Shown piece by piece: positions 1-6,036 of a DNA stretch of 8,588 bases. The position numbers and the translations under genes are program-made. The stretch comes from Clostridiales bacterium (GTDB taxonomy: Bacteria > Bacillota > Clostridia > Christensenellales > UMGS416): contig JAAYXU010000094.1 of the NCBI GenBank assembly GCA_012515725.1, positions 1-8,588 on the forward strand, written 5' to 3'. A model generated the notes under the pieces. It had not been told where the DNA came from. It was given only the letters and a program-made list of their open reading frames with translations, and did not search any database. How positions within the stretch are numbered: the stretch's first letter is position 1; every line of letters begins with the position of its first letter.

Positions 1-750
1 AAGGAAATGGGCTACCACGGCGTCGAGTTCGCGGGGCTATACGGCAACGCGCCGGCCGACGTAAAGGCGATGCTGGGCGAGACAGGGCTTTTTCCGATTT
101 CAGCTCACGTTCCCATCAACGATCTTCTCGCGGACCCCGACGGCGTGATCGGCGGATACGCGCTGATCGGCTGCCCCTTCATCGCGATTTCCTATCTTCC
201 GGAACAGCGTCGGCCCGGCTCGGAAGGATTTGAGCAGACGCTCGGCGACATCGCCGCTATAGCGGAGGCTGTCAAAAAGCGCGGTATGCAGCTCTTATAC
301 CACAACCACGACTTTGAGTTTGAATCCATTGGCGGCGAGTACGCGCTGGATATACTCTACCGCACGATTCCCGCTGACCTGCTGGGAACACAGATCGACA
401 CCTGCTGGGTCAACGTCGCTGGTGTTGATCCCGCGGCTTACATCCGCAAATATGCCGGGCGGGCGCCCGTCGTACACCTTAAGGACTTCTATATGGGCAC
501 CCGCCAGAAGGGTGCTGCGCTCTATGAGCTCATAGGCGACACAGCCGCTCCGCGCCAGCCCCGTTCAACCGACTTTGAGTTCCGGCCCGTAGGCCACGGG
601 GTTCAGGATTTTCCTGAAATACTCAAGGCCTCGGAGGAAGCGGGCGCGCAATGGGTCGTGGTGGAGCAGGATATGCCCTCGATGGGCAAAAGCGCGATGG
701 AATGCGCTAAAATGAGCATCGACACATTGAAAAAGCTGAGTATACTCTGA
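1..750 (+). CDS. Sugar phosphate isomerase/epimerase (xylose isomerase-like TIM barrel), 5' truncated
   Basis: The frame is open to the left edge, so the N-terminus (probably the first beta strand, a few tens of residues) is missing; the ATG at position 7 sits inside a conserved 'K-E-M-G-Y-x-G-V-E' strand and is not the real start. The protein belongs to the xylose isomerase-like TIM-barrel superfamily (IolE/YcjR-like sugar isomerases and epimerases). Counting from the ATG at 7, likely metal and substrate residues are in YHNHDFEF (98-105), QIDTCWV (129-135, Asp131), VHLKD (156-160, His157) and VVVEQD (207-212, Glu210). These match the usual Glu/Asp/His/Glu metal set, assigned here by pattern only. 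The stop is TGA at 748-750. A Gfo/Idh dehydrogenase follows after 43 bases with its own Shine-Dalgarno, so the two probably form an operon for oxidising and isomerising a sugar, inositol or keto-glycoside. The substrate cannot be told. Confidence 0.88.
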   Translation, partial: KEMGYHGVEFAGLYGNAPADVKAMLGETGLFPISAHVPINDLLADPDGVIGGYALIGCPFIAISYLPEQRRPGSEGFEQTLGDIAAIAEAVKKRGMQLLYHNHDFEFESIGGEYALDILYRTIPADLLGTQIDTCWVNVAGVDPAAYIRKYAGRAPVVHLKDFYMGTRQKGAALYELIGDTAAPRQPRSTDFEFRPVGHGVQDFPEILKASEEAGAQWVVVEQDMPSMGKSAMECAKMSIDTLKKLSIL

Positions 751-793
751 CGGCAGATTTGGACGTTTTATTAATATAGAGGAGGAAACCAAA

Positions 794-1963
794 GTGGCCC
801 AAAAAGACGATGACATACTCAATAAATTCATGGACAAGCCCTCGGAGGAAAAGGACGTTGCGGCAGGCCGCAGGCTGAAGGTCGGCATCATCGGTACCGG
901 CTGGATCGCGGGCGCGCATATACGCAGCTACATGAACATGCCCGACGTCGACATCGTGGCCGGAGCGGATCTTATACCCGGCAAGGCCGACGCGTTCTTC
1001 GCGGAACACGGGCTGACCGGCGTGCGCACATACCGCAGTCACGCGGAGCTGCTTGAGGCCGAGAACGATCTCGACGCGGTCAGCGTATGCACCTACAACG
1101 CGGCGCACGCGGAGTGCACGATCGCCGCGCTCGATCGGGGCGTCAACGTGCTGCTGGAAAAGCCGATGTGCGTGACGCTGGACGAGGCGGTCGCGATCTG
1201 CCGGGCCGAGAAGAGAAGCGGCAAGGTGCTCTCGATCGGTTTCCAGCCCCGTTTCGATGAGAACATGCGGATGATCAAGAAGATCGTCGAGTCAGGCACG
1301 CTGGGTAAGGTCTATTACATCCAGACCGGCGGCGGGCGTCGCCGCGGCATCCCGACACCGTACGGCACATCGTTCATCGCCAAAGAAACCGGCGGAATCG
1401 GCGCGCTGGGCGACATCGGATGCTACTCGCTCGACATGGTTCTCAACGCCGTGGGCTACCCGCGCCCCCTGACGGTGACAGGCTACAAGTCCGCCTTCTT
1501 TGGAACCCGGCCCGACTACTATCCGACGCATCCCGAGTACGCCAAGGCGTTCGGCGTCGATGATTTCGCGGCAGGTTTCGTGCGCCTGGAGGGCGATATT
1601 ATACTCGACTTCCGCATCAGCTGGGCGATGAACATGGACACGCCGGGAGACACGATACTGCTGGGCACGAAGGCGGGACTGCGCATCCCCTCGACCGGCT
1701 GCTGGAACGGAACGGTGGGCGGGCCCATGAAGATATACCACGAGGTGGCCGGAGAACAGGTTGAAACGGTAATTCCGGTCATCGAGAGCAAGGGCCCGGG
1801 CCTTTTCGACCGCAAGATACGCACATTCCTCGACGCCATCAAAACGGGCGGCGCGGCGCCGGTGCCCGCCAGCCAGATACTCTACAACCAGGCTATACTC
1901 GACGGTATCGCCCGCTCGGCGGACCTGGGACGCGAGATCACGGTCGATATACCCGAAATCTGA
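794..1963 (+). CDS. Gfo/Idh/MocA family NAD(P)-dependent oxidoreductase
   Basis: This is a 389-residue protein of the usual size for the family. GTG at 794 is the start, with GAGGAGG at 779-785 eight bases upstream. A charged extension of about 27 residues precedes the Rossmann fold, which opens with KVGIIGTGWIA (29-39, dinucleotide-binding GxGxxA). The family hallmark EKP is at 122-124 (Lys123 is the presumed catalytic lysine). The second signature, GGIGALGDIGCYSLD (about 200-214), carries Tyr where many members have the active-site His of DxGxHxxD. The protein should oxidise or reduce a sugar, inositol or sugar derivative in the cytoplasm. The isomerase-like gene just upstream suggests the pair processes one imported sugar, as in inositol (Idh/IolE) or YcjS/YcjR-type keto-glycoside pathways; the substrate is unknown. 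About a third of its Ile codons are ATA, despite the high GC. Confidence 0.92.
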   Translation: MAQKDDDILNKFMDKPSEEKDVAAGRRLKVGIIGTGWIAGAHIRSYMNMPDVDIVAGADLIPGKADAFFAEHGLTGVRTYRSHAELLEAENDLDAVSVCTYNAAHAECTIAALDRGVNVLLEKPMCVTLDEAVAICRAEKRSGKVLSIGFQPRFDENMRMIKKIVESGTLGKVYYIQTGGGRRRGIPTPYGTSFIAKETGGIGALGDIGCYSLDMVLNAVGYPRPLTVTGYKSAFFGTRPDYYPTHPEYAKAFGVDDFAAGFVRLEGDIILDFRISWAMNMDTPGDTILLGTKAGLRIPSTGCWNGTVGGPMKIYHEVAGEQVETVIPVIESKGPGLFDRKIRTFLDAIKTGGAAPVPASQILYNQAILDGIARSADLGREITVDIPEI

Positions 1964-1985
1964 TCCGGAGTTACCCGTATTACCC

Positions 1986-2025
1986 GCGCCGCGTGGTTCG
2001 CAGAGGAGCACGCGGCGCTTTCTTT
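1986..2025 (+). terminator. Intrinsic terminator after the oxidoreductase gene
   Basis: A perfect 10-bp stem, GCGCCGCGTG at 1986-1995 with CACGCGGCGC at 2009-2018, encloses a 13-base loop and is followed by TTTCTTT at 2019-2025. It lies 22 bases after the oxidoreductase stop. On the opposite strand the hairpin is not followed by a T tract, so it probably acts only for the + strand operon and not for spoIVFB. Confidence 0.85.
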
Positions 2026-2030
2026 ATATC

Positions 2031-2921
2031 TCACATTCCCGCCCTTGCCCGGGGCAGCAGCGCCCCCACCTCCTCCATCATACCGCGGTTCATGACCGCG
2101 TCCATCACCTGGCTCTCGCTGAGCGAGCCCAGCGGCGCGCACTGCTCGTTTACGACCAGTACCATATGATATCGGTGGGGTACAAAGCGCCGGACCAGGC
2201 GGCCCAGCGGAAGGCTGGCGTCGGCGACGATCTGGCGCACCGGCAGCACCTCGGAGCGGCGCAGTATATCCTTTTTGTCAGAAGCCTCGCGCAGCATGAG
2301 CCAGACGGCGGTTCGCCGCTCCCGCAGCGAAAGGAGCATGAGGAGCGCTCCGGCGGCAGCGGGAAGATACGCGGGCGTGCCACGAACGAGGAGCGCCGCG
2401 CCCCATGCCGCCAGTATCGCGCCGCATCCGAATCCCATCCACGACGCGGTCACTGTAGCTCGTACGAGTCCCATCTCCCGCGCCAGCGTCGCGCGCACGA
2501 CGCGGCCTCCGTCGAGCGGCAGGCCAGGCATCAGATTGAAAAGCGCCAGCGTGAGGTTGATGCTGATGAGCCGCTGCACGACAGGCCCGGTGACGATCGC
2601 GTACCGGTCCAGCGTCGTCAGCAGCATGACCAGCAGCAGGTTTATGAGCGGCCCCGCCAGAGCGATGGCTGTCTCGGCGCGCGGATCCATCGCAAAAAGG
2701 CCATCTATGCGCGCGACGCAGCCAACCGGTAAGAGCTCGATTTCTCCGACATGAAAACCGAACATGCCGGCCACCGCCACATGGCACAGCTCGTGCACAA
2801 GCAGCATCGCCAGCGTCAGGAGAAAGACAGGCAGCTGACCCAGCCACGCCATCGCCGCCACGACCGGGAGCACCAGCAGGTGGATACGCAGCCTGCATCC
2901 CCGCAGGCGACCGATGAGCAT
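2031..2921 (-). CDS. spoIVFB: SpoIVFB, site-2 intramembrane metalloprotease (pro-sigma-K processing)
   Basis: This is an M50-family polytopic membrane protease with a C-terminal CBS-like domain, matching the architecture of Bacillus SpoIVFB, which cuts the pro-sequence from pro-sigma-K in the outer forespore membrane. With start 2921 it is 296 residues (family about 290). Residues here are counted from an upstream ATG at 2948: zinc motif HELCH at 52-56 (more often HELGH), third ligand in PLDGG at 144-148 (Asp146), and several hydrophobic segments through residue 205. The CBS-like tail runs from about 230, with VLPVRQIVADASLPLG and a HMVLVV strand resembling the SpoIVFB tail. I prefer the ATG at 2919-2921 (MLIGRLRG...): it has AAGGGG seven bases upstream and gives the family's short N-terminus before the first 'IH' helix. 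The 2948 ATG has no visible Shine-Dalgarno. spoIVFA lies directly upstream on the same strand. Confidence 0.9.
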   Translation of the reverse strand: MLIGRLRGCRLRIHLLVLPVVAAMAWLGQLPVFLLTLAMLLVHELCHVAVAGMFGFHVGEIELLPVGCVARIDGLFAMDPRAETAIALAGPLINLLLVMLLTTLDRYAIVTGPVVQRLISINLTLALFNLMPGLPLDGGRVVRATLAREMGLVRATVTASWMGFGCGAILAAWGAALLVRGTPAYLPAAAGALLMLLSLRERRTAVWLMLREASDKKDILRRSEVLPVRQIVADASLPLGRLVRRFVPHRYHMVLVVNEQCAPLGSLSESQVMDAVMNRGMMEEVGALLPRARAGM

Positions 2922-2984
2922 GCTACCGCCCCTTCCACCCGTTTTCATCCGCAGCAGCCGCCCGGCCTGGCCAGAGCGGAGCGA

Positions 2985-3791
2985 TTACGGATCCTCGGCT
3001 ATATCGGGGAGCAGCGGCTCCGGATCCACAGGCACGCCGTCATTCCATATCTCGAAATACAGCTTCGTCCCCAAGCACCAGCCGAGCAGCTCGCCCCGCA
3101 GCACATCCTGCCCGGTCTTGACCGCGGGCTTTACGCCGCTGAGTATCGTATCCCAGCCTCCACTGTGGCGCATACGGACATAGCTGCCCCAGCGCCTGTT
3201 CTCCCCCACATAGAATACCTGCCCGTCCATCGCGGCAGTTACCGCGCTTCCATCCTCTACCGTGAGCGTAAGCCCCGCATGGTTCGACTCCGCGCCCTCA
3301 AAACCGGTCGCGACCGGGCCGCGGGCCGGCCATGCAAACTCGGGCTCGACCCGGTCGATATTGAATACCTCTGCGGTTTTATCGATCAGCGAGTCCACGA
3401 ATTTGAGCTTTCCAAGGCCCTCAAAATCCGTAGGCGTATTGACCGTGTACTCGAGGCCATCCAGCACCGCTTCGACCATCGGGGTATCCACCATCTTCAT
3501 GCCCAGCACCAGCAGGCATATGAGCAGGCATGCCGATATCTGCCAGCCCAGCGCGTTTACCCAGGTCCGCGGCGGATCAGGTTCGCCGTGAACCATACGG
3601 GAGCGGCGCGCGGGCGTCGGCGGCGCGGGGACGGCTCGCCGCGGTGTCGCGGCATGCGGCCTGCGGCGAAGCACAGGGGGCAGCAGCCGCCTAACTGCGG
3701 GACGGTCCCATATGACACGGCCGCTGAGCGCGTTGCGGTCCACCATGCTAGGCTCCTCCATCCGGAGCCGGGGCAGCTCTTTATGATCCAT
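2985..3791 (-). CDS. spoIVFA: SpoIVFA-like regulator with degenerate M23 (LytM) domain
   Basis: This is a single-pass membrane protein followed by an M23-like domain. From the upstream GTG at 3794 (269 residues): a Pro/Arg-rich cytoplasmic stretch at about 31-76, one membrane segment at about 82-100, and the M23-like fold from about 154 to 262. All zinc ligands appear lost. The HxGxD motif reads HAGLT (172-176, Asp to Thr), the central 'Y-A-H' position reads LSG, and the final HLHFE motif reads KLYFE (about 244-248). Known SpoIVFA is a non-enzymatic scaffold that inhibits and stabilises SpoIVFB with BofA until SpoIVB cleaves it, so degeneration fits. Adjacency to spoIVFB in the same order as in Bacillus makes the call strong. 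I prefer ATG 3789-3791, because GGGTGA lies seven bases upstream; the adjoining GTG 3792-3794 would be only four bases from it. Confidence 0.86.
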   Translation of the reverse strand: MDHKELPRLRMEEPSMVDRNALSGRVIWDRPAVRRLLPPVLRRRPHAATPRRAVPAPPTPARRSRMVHGEPDPPRTWVNALGWQISACLLICLLVLGMKMVDTPMVEAVLDGLEYTVNTPTDFEGLGKLKFVDSLIDKTAEVFNIDRVEPEFAWPARGPVATGFEGAESNHAGLTLTVEDGSAVTAAMDGQVFYVGENRRWGSYVRMRHSGGWDTILSGVKPAVKTGQDVLRGELLGWCLGTKLYFEIWNDGVPVDPEPLLPDIAEDP

Positions 3792-3826
3792 CACAGACTC
3801 ACCCTTTGTCGGTCGATATCATTCCT

Positions 3827-3834
3827 ATTATATG
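3827..3834 (-). promoter_or_regulatory. spoIVFA: Possible sporulation (sigma-E-like) -10 box upstream of spoIVFA
   Basis: Read on the - strand, positions 3834-3827 are CATATAAT, close to the sigma-E -10 consensus CATACAAT, and lie about 35 bases before the spoIVFA start. The spoIVF operon of Bacillus is sigma-E controlled. No convincing -35 for sigma-E or sigma-A is seen at the expected distance, so the call rests on the -10 box and context alone. Confidence 0.4.
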
Positions 3835-3900
3835 GCTGTCCCCGGTCAAAGAGAATTGCGCTCTTTTTTTGCGCGAAATTTTAAAATGAATGTAACTAAA

Positions 3901-3939
3901 GTTCCGGCAAACTGTTCCGGCTATGGTATAATAAAGCTA
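3901..3939 (+). promoter_or_regulatory. Rubrerythrin promoter with extended -10 and a direct repeat
   Basis: A perfect TATAAT lies at 3927-3932, preceded by TG at 3924-3925 (extended -10, TGnTATAAT); transcription should start near 3939. No TTGACA-like -35 is present at 17 bases. That zone instead holds a direct repeat GTTCCGGC at 3901-3908 and 3914-3921 (period 13). AT-rich sequence at about 3876-3900 could serve as an UP element. An activator or repressor may bind the repeat. Confidence 0.65.
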
Positions 3940-3967
3940 CTATACGAAAGGAAGGAGCGCAGACATC

Positions 3968-4504
3968 ATGAAAGACCTGAAAGGGACCCGAACTCTGGAG
4001 AACCTCAAGTACGCCTTTGCCGGAGAGTCTCAGGCCCGCAACAAGTACACGTTCTTCGCCAGTAAGGCCCGGAAAGACGGCTATGTGCAGATCGCGAAAG
4101 TCTTTGAGGATACCGCGGCCAACGAGAAGGAGCACGCGGAGCTCTGGTACAAGGAGTTCGCGGGCATCGACGCCACATACGAGAACCTACTTACCGCCGC
4201 CGCCGGAGAGCACGAAGAATGGGCCGAGATGTACAGGGAGTTCGCCCAGGTAGCCCGGGAGGAAGGCTTCACCGAGCTGGCCGCCCGCTTCGCAGGGGTC
4301 GCCGCCATCGAGAAAAGCCACGAGGAGCGCTATCTCGCGCTGTCCGAGAACGTGAAAACGGGAGCGGTATTCAAGCGGGAGGAACCGGTCGCCTGGGTCT
4401 GCCAGAACTGCGGACACATCCATACCGGCACGCAGGCGCCCGAGGTATGCCCGGTATGCGATCATCCCAGGGCTTACTTCAAGCTCAACGCACAGGATTA
4501 CTGA
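3968..4504 (+). CDS. rbr: Rubrerythrin
   Basis: This is a 178-residue cytoplasmic peroxide-reducing protein of anaerobes: an N-terminal ferritin-like di-iron domain and a C-terminal rubredoxin domain. Di-iron ligands are in place: Glu20 (AGESQARNKY), Glu53 and His56 (NEKEH), Glu81 and Glu84 (GEHEEW), Glu115 and His118 (EKSHEERY). The rubredoxin iron site is Cys145, Cys148, Cys161 and Cys164 (CQNC...CPVC). Length and domain order are standard. Start ATG 3968 has AAGGAG at 3952-3957, ten bases away. It is followed 25 bases later by a small rubredoxin-like gene, a likely electron partner in the same transcript. The family reduces hydrogen peroxide to water with electrons delivered through the rubredoxin centre. 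An own promoter lies just upstream, divergent from spoIVFA. Confidence 0.96.
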   Translation: MKDLKGTRTLENLKYAFAGESQARNKYTFFASKARKDGYVQIAKVFEDTAANEKEHAELWYKEFAGIDATYENLLTAAAGEHEEWAEMYREFAQVAREEGFTELAARFAGVAAIEKSHEERYLALSENVKTGAVFKREEPVAWVCQNCGHIHTGTQAPEVCPVCDHPRAYFKLNAQDY

Positions 4505-4529
4505 TCGACCGTGTGAAGGAGGAATAAAA

Positions 4530-4865
4530 ATGAAAGCACTATTCAAGTGTCAGGTCTGCGGATATGTTCACGAGGGCGAAGCGCCTCCCGCGTTCTGCCC
4601 CAAGTGCGGCGCTCCGGCAGAGAAGTTCACAAGGCTTAACGACGAGTCCGCACAGAAAATTTACGCCTCTGACCGTACCAATGATATCGAGATGGAGATC
4701 ATCTCACTCGCGTCGCGAATCAGCGCACTGTGCGCGGAGGGGCTTGATATAGGCCTCGATCCCGGATGTATCGACGCGTTCCGAAAAGCCCGCGATGAAT
4801 CCTGGGTGATAAAGCAGCGATTTAAGGCTGAGCTTGCCACGCACATGAATAAAGGCAAATGGTAA
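4530..4865 (+). CDS. Rubredoxin-like domain protein with helical tail
   Basis: This 111-residue protein opens with a rubredoxin-like knuckle pair, CQVC (7-10) and CPKC (23-26), close to the C-terminal domain of rubrerythrin just upstream. From about residue 40 it continues into a helical tail ending in HMNKGKW. Similar small proteins with a 'LDPGC...KAELxxHxNKGKW' tail occur beside rubrerythrin in clostridia (recalled, not searched). Residue 78 is a lone Cys in LDPGC. AAGGAGG at 4516-4522 is seven bases before the ATG. It shares the rubrerythrin transcript and ends at a terminator, so a role in electron transfer to or regulation of the peroxide-reducing system is likely but not shown. The tail function is unknown. 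Confidence 0.85.
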   Translation: MKALFKCQVCGYVHEGEAPPAFCPKCGAPAEKFTRLNDESAQKIYASDRTNDIEMEIISLASRISALCAEGLDIGLDPGCIDAFRKARDESWVIKQRFKAELATHMNKGKW

Positions 4866-4879
4866 TGCCTGAACCGATC

Positions 4880-4910
4880 GACCGGACGTCTCAGCGGCGT
4901 CCGGTCTTTC
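4880..4910 (+). terminator. Intrinsic terminator of the rubrerythrin operon
   Basis: GACCGGACG at 4880-4888 pairs perfectly with CGTCCGGTC at 4898-4906 across a 9-base loop, followed by a short TTT run (4907-4909). It sits 14 bases after the rubredoxin-like gene. The T tract is short, so some read-through into the nitroreductase gene is possible. Confidence 0.75.
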
Positions 4911-4943
4911 CCATTCTACCGGCAGGAAAGGAGTCGGACTCAG

Positions 4944-6023
4944 ATGGATACTATTGAAGCGATCTATGCGCGCCGCAGCATACGCCGCTATGAAGAGCGG
5001 CCTGTAGAGCCCGAGAAACTGACCGAGCTGGCCCGGCTGGCGATGGCAGCGCCTTCGGCGATGGACCGCTGTCCCTGGGAGATCGTGCTCGTGGACGATC
5101 CGGGAGAGCTAGCCGCGCTACGCGCGATACTGCCGTTTGGCAAGTTCCCCGCTCCGGCGGCTGTCATCGTTTGCGGCAATATGAAGCGCGGGATTCCGGC
5201 GGTCGGCCGGGATTTCTGGATGCAGGACTGCGCCGCTGCGATGGAGAACCTGCTGCTAGGCGCTACCGCGCTGGGACTGGGCAGCGTGTGGCTGGGCGTC
5301 TGGCCGCTCCGGGGTATCGCCGAGAAGCTGAGTGCGCACTTCGGGCTGCCGCCCTCGGTCATACCGCTGGGCGTCGCCTATGTCGGGTATCCCGCTGAGG
5401 AAAAGGAGCCCAGAACCCAGTACCGCCCCGAAAGGGTACACGCGCAGCGCATGGGTCCGGCGCGTCCGGCCCGGCCCGTCCGGCCCGGCCCGGAGGCCCG
5501 TGCGCGGGGAGAGGCGATGATGGAGGCGCTGCGCGGCCGCCGCTCGATACGGGAGTACACCGGCGAGCCGATCACCGAGGACGAGCTCATAACGCTGCTC
5601 AGGGCGGGCTTTTGCGCTCCTACCGCACGCAACACGCGCCCGTGGCACTTTATCGCGGTGCGCGACGGCAATACGCTTGGCGGCATCGCCGATATCCATC
5701 CTTACGCGAAAATGCTGCCCCGGGCTGGCTGCGGTATCGTCGTATGCGGCGATCGTGCGATACAGCCCGAGGATGAGTATCTGGCGCTCGACTGCGCCGC
5801 CGCGATCGAAAACATACTGCTGGCCGCGCACGGCCTGGGGCTTGGCGCCGTATGGATTGGCGTATGGCCCCGCGCCGAGCGGGTAGAGGAGCTGCGCGGG
5901 TATCTGTCCATTCCCGAGACCATCCTGCCGGTCGGCATAGTAGCGGTCGGCCATCCCGCGGAGGAAAAGCTGCCACGCGACAGCTTTGACGCCGAGCGCG
6001 TACACCGGGACAGATGGCAGTAA
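4944..6023 (+). CDS. Tandem double-domain nitroreductase
   Basis: This 359-residue protein consists of two complete nitroreductase-family (FMN-dependent) domains in one chain, where single family members are usually 160-220 residues and act as homodimers. Domain 1 is about residues 1-171, with RRSIRRY (10-16), PSAMDRCPW (37-45) and GLGSVWLGVWP. Domain 2 is about 192-359, with RRSIREY (199-205), PTARNTRPW (226-234) and GLGAVWIGVWP. Both end in nearly the same tail (PAEEKEP... and PAEEKLP..., each leading to ERVH). Both keep the Arg/Ser flavin phosphate motif, so both could bind FMN. The linker at 172-191 is Pro/Arg/Ala-rich and encoded by a 14-bp tandem repeat. Met192-Met193 has its own Shine-Dalgarno. 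Start ATG 4944 has AAGGAG at 4928-4933. The domain resemblance suggests gene duplication then fusion. The substrate (nitro compound, quinone or other) is unknown. Confidence 0.9.
   Translation: MDTIEAIYARRSIRRYEERPVEPEKLTELARLAMAAPSAMDRCPWEIVLVDDPGELAALRAILPFGKFPAPAAVIVCGNMKRGIPAVGRDFWMQDCAAAMENLLLGATALGLGSVWLGVWPLRGIAEKLSAHFGLPPSVIPLGVAYVGYPAEEKEPRTQYRPERVHAQRMGPARPARPVRPGPEARARGEAMMEALRGRRSIREYTGEPITEDELITLLRAGFCAPTARNTRPWHFIAVRDGNTLGGIADIHPYAKMLPRAGCGIVVCGDRAIQPEDEYLALDCAAAIENILLAAHGLGLGAVWIGVWPRAERVEELRGYLSIPETILPVGIVAVGHPAEEKLPRDSFDAERVHRDRWQ
5463..5490 (+). repeat. Two perfect tandem copies of a 14-bp unit in the nitroreductase linker
   Basis: The unit CGTCCGGCCCGGCC occurs at 5463-5476 and again at 5477-5490, with partial copies on both sides (TCCGGCG before, CGG after). 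Fourteen is not a multiple of three, so slippage by one copy shifts the reading frame between the two nitroreductase domains. Confidence 0.95.
5506..5522 (+). promoter_or_regulatory. Internal Shine-Dalgarno and ATGATG before nitroreductase domain 2
   Basis: GGGGAGAGG at 5506-5514 precedes two in-frame ATG codons at 5517 and 5520, with the GGGGAG core five and eight bases away. This could allow separate translation of the second domain (168 or 167 residues) or be the relic of the start of a formerly separate gene. Confidence 0.5.
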
Positions 6024-6036
6024 GGGCGCGTGCAGG

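Noticed and set aside
7..9. ATG at position 7 as a true start of the isomerase gene
   Set aside because: The frame is open upstream and the ATG falls inside a conserved TIM-barrel strand, so the gene begins outside the window.
1292..2011. A 239-codon - strand open frame opposite the oxidoreductase
   Set aside because: It is antisense to a recognised Gfo/Idh protein, runs through the terminator hairpin, and has no domain.
3848..3869. AAAGAG/CTCTTT hairpin followed by T residues, terminator-like on the + strand
   Set aside because: The stem is short and AT-rich, and no + strand gene ends upstream of it. It lies between divergent promoters and is better read as AT-rich promoter-proximal DNA.
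2751..3884. A 377-codon + strand open frame opposite spoIVFA/spoIVFB
   Set aside because: It is fully antisense to two recognisable genes, its translation is rich in His, Arg and Gln without any domain, and long antisense frames are expected in GC-rich coding DNA.
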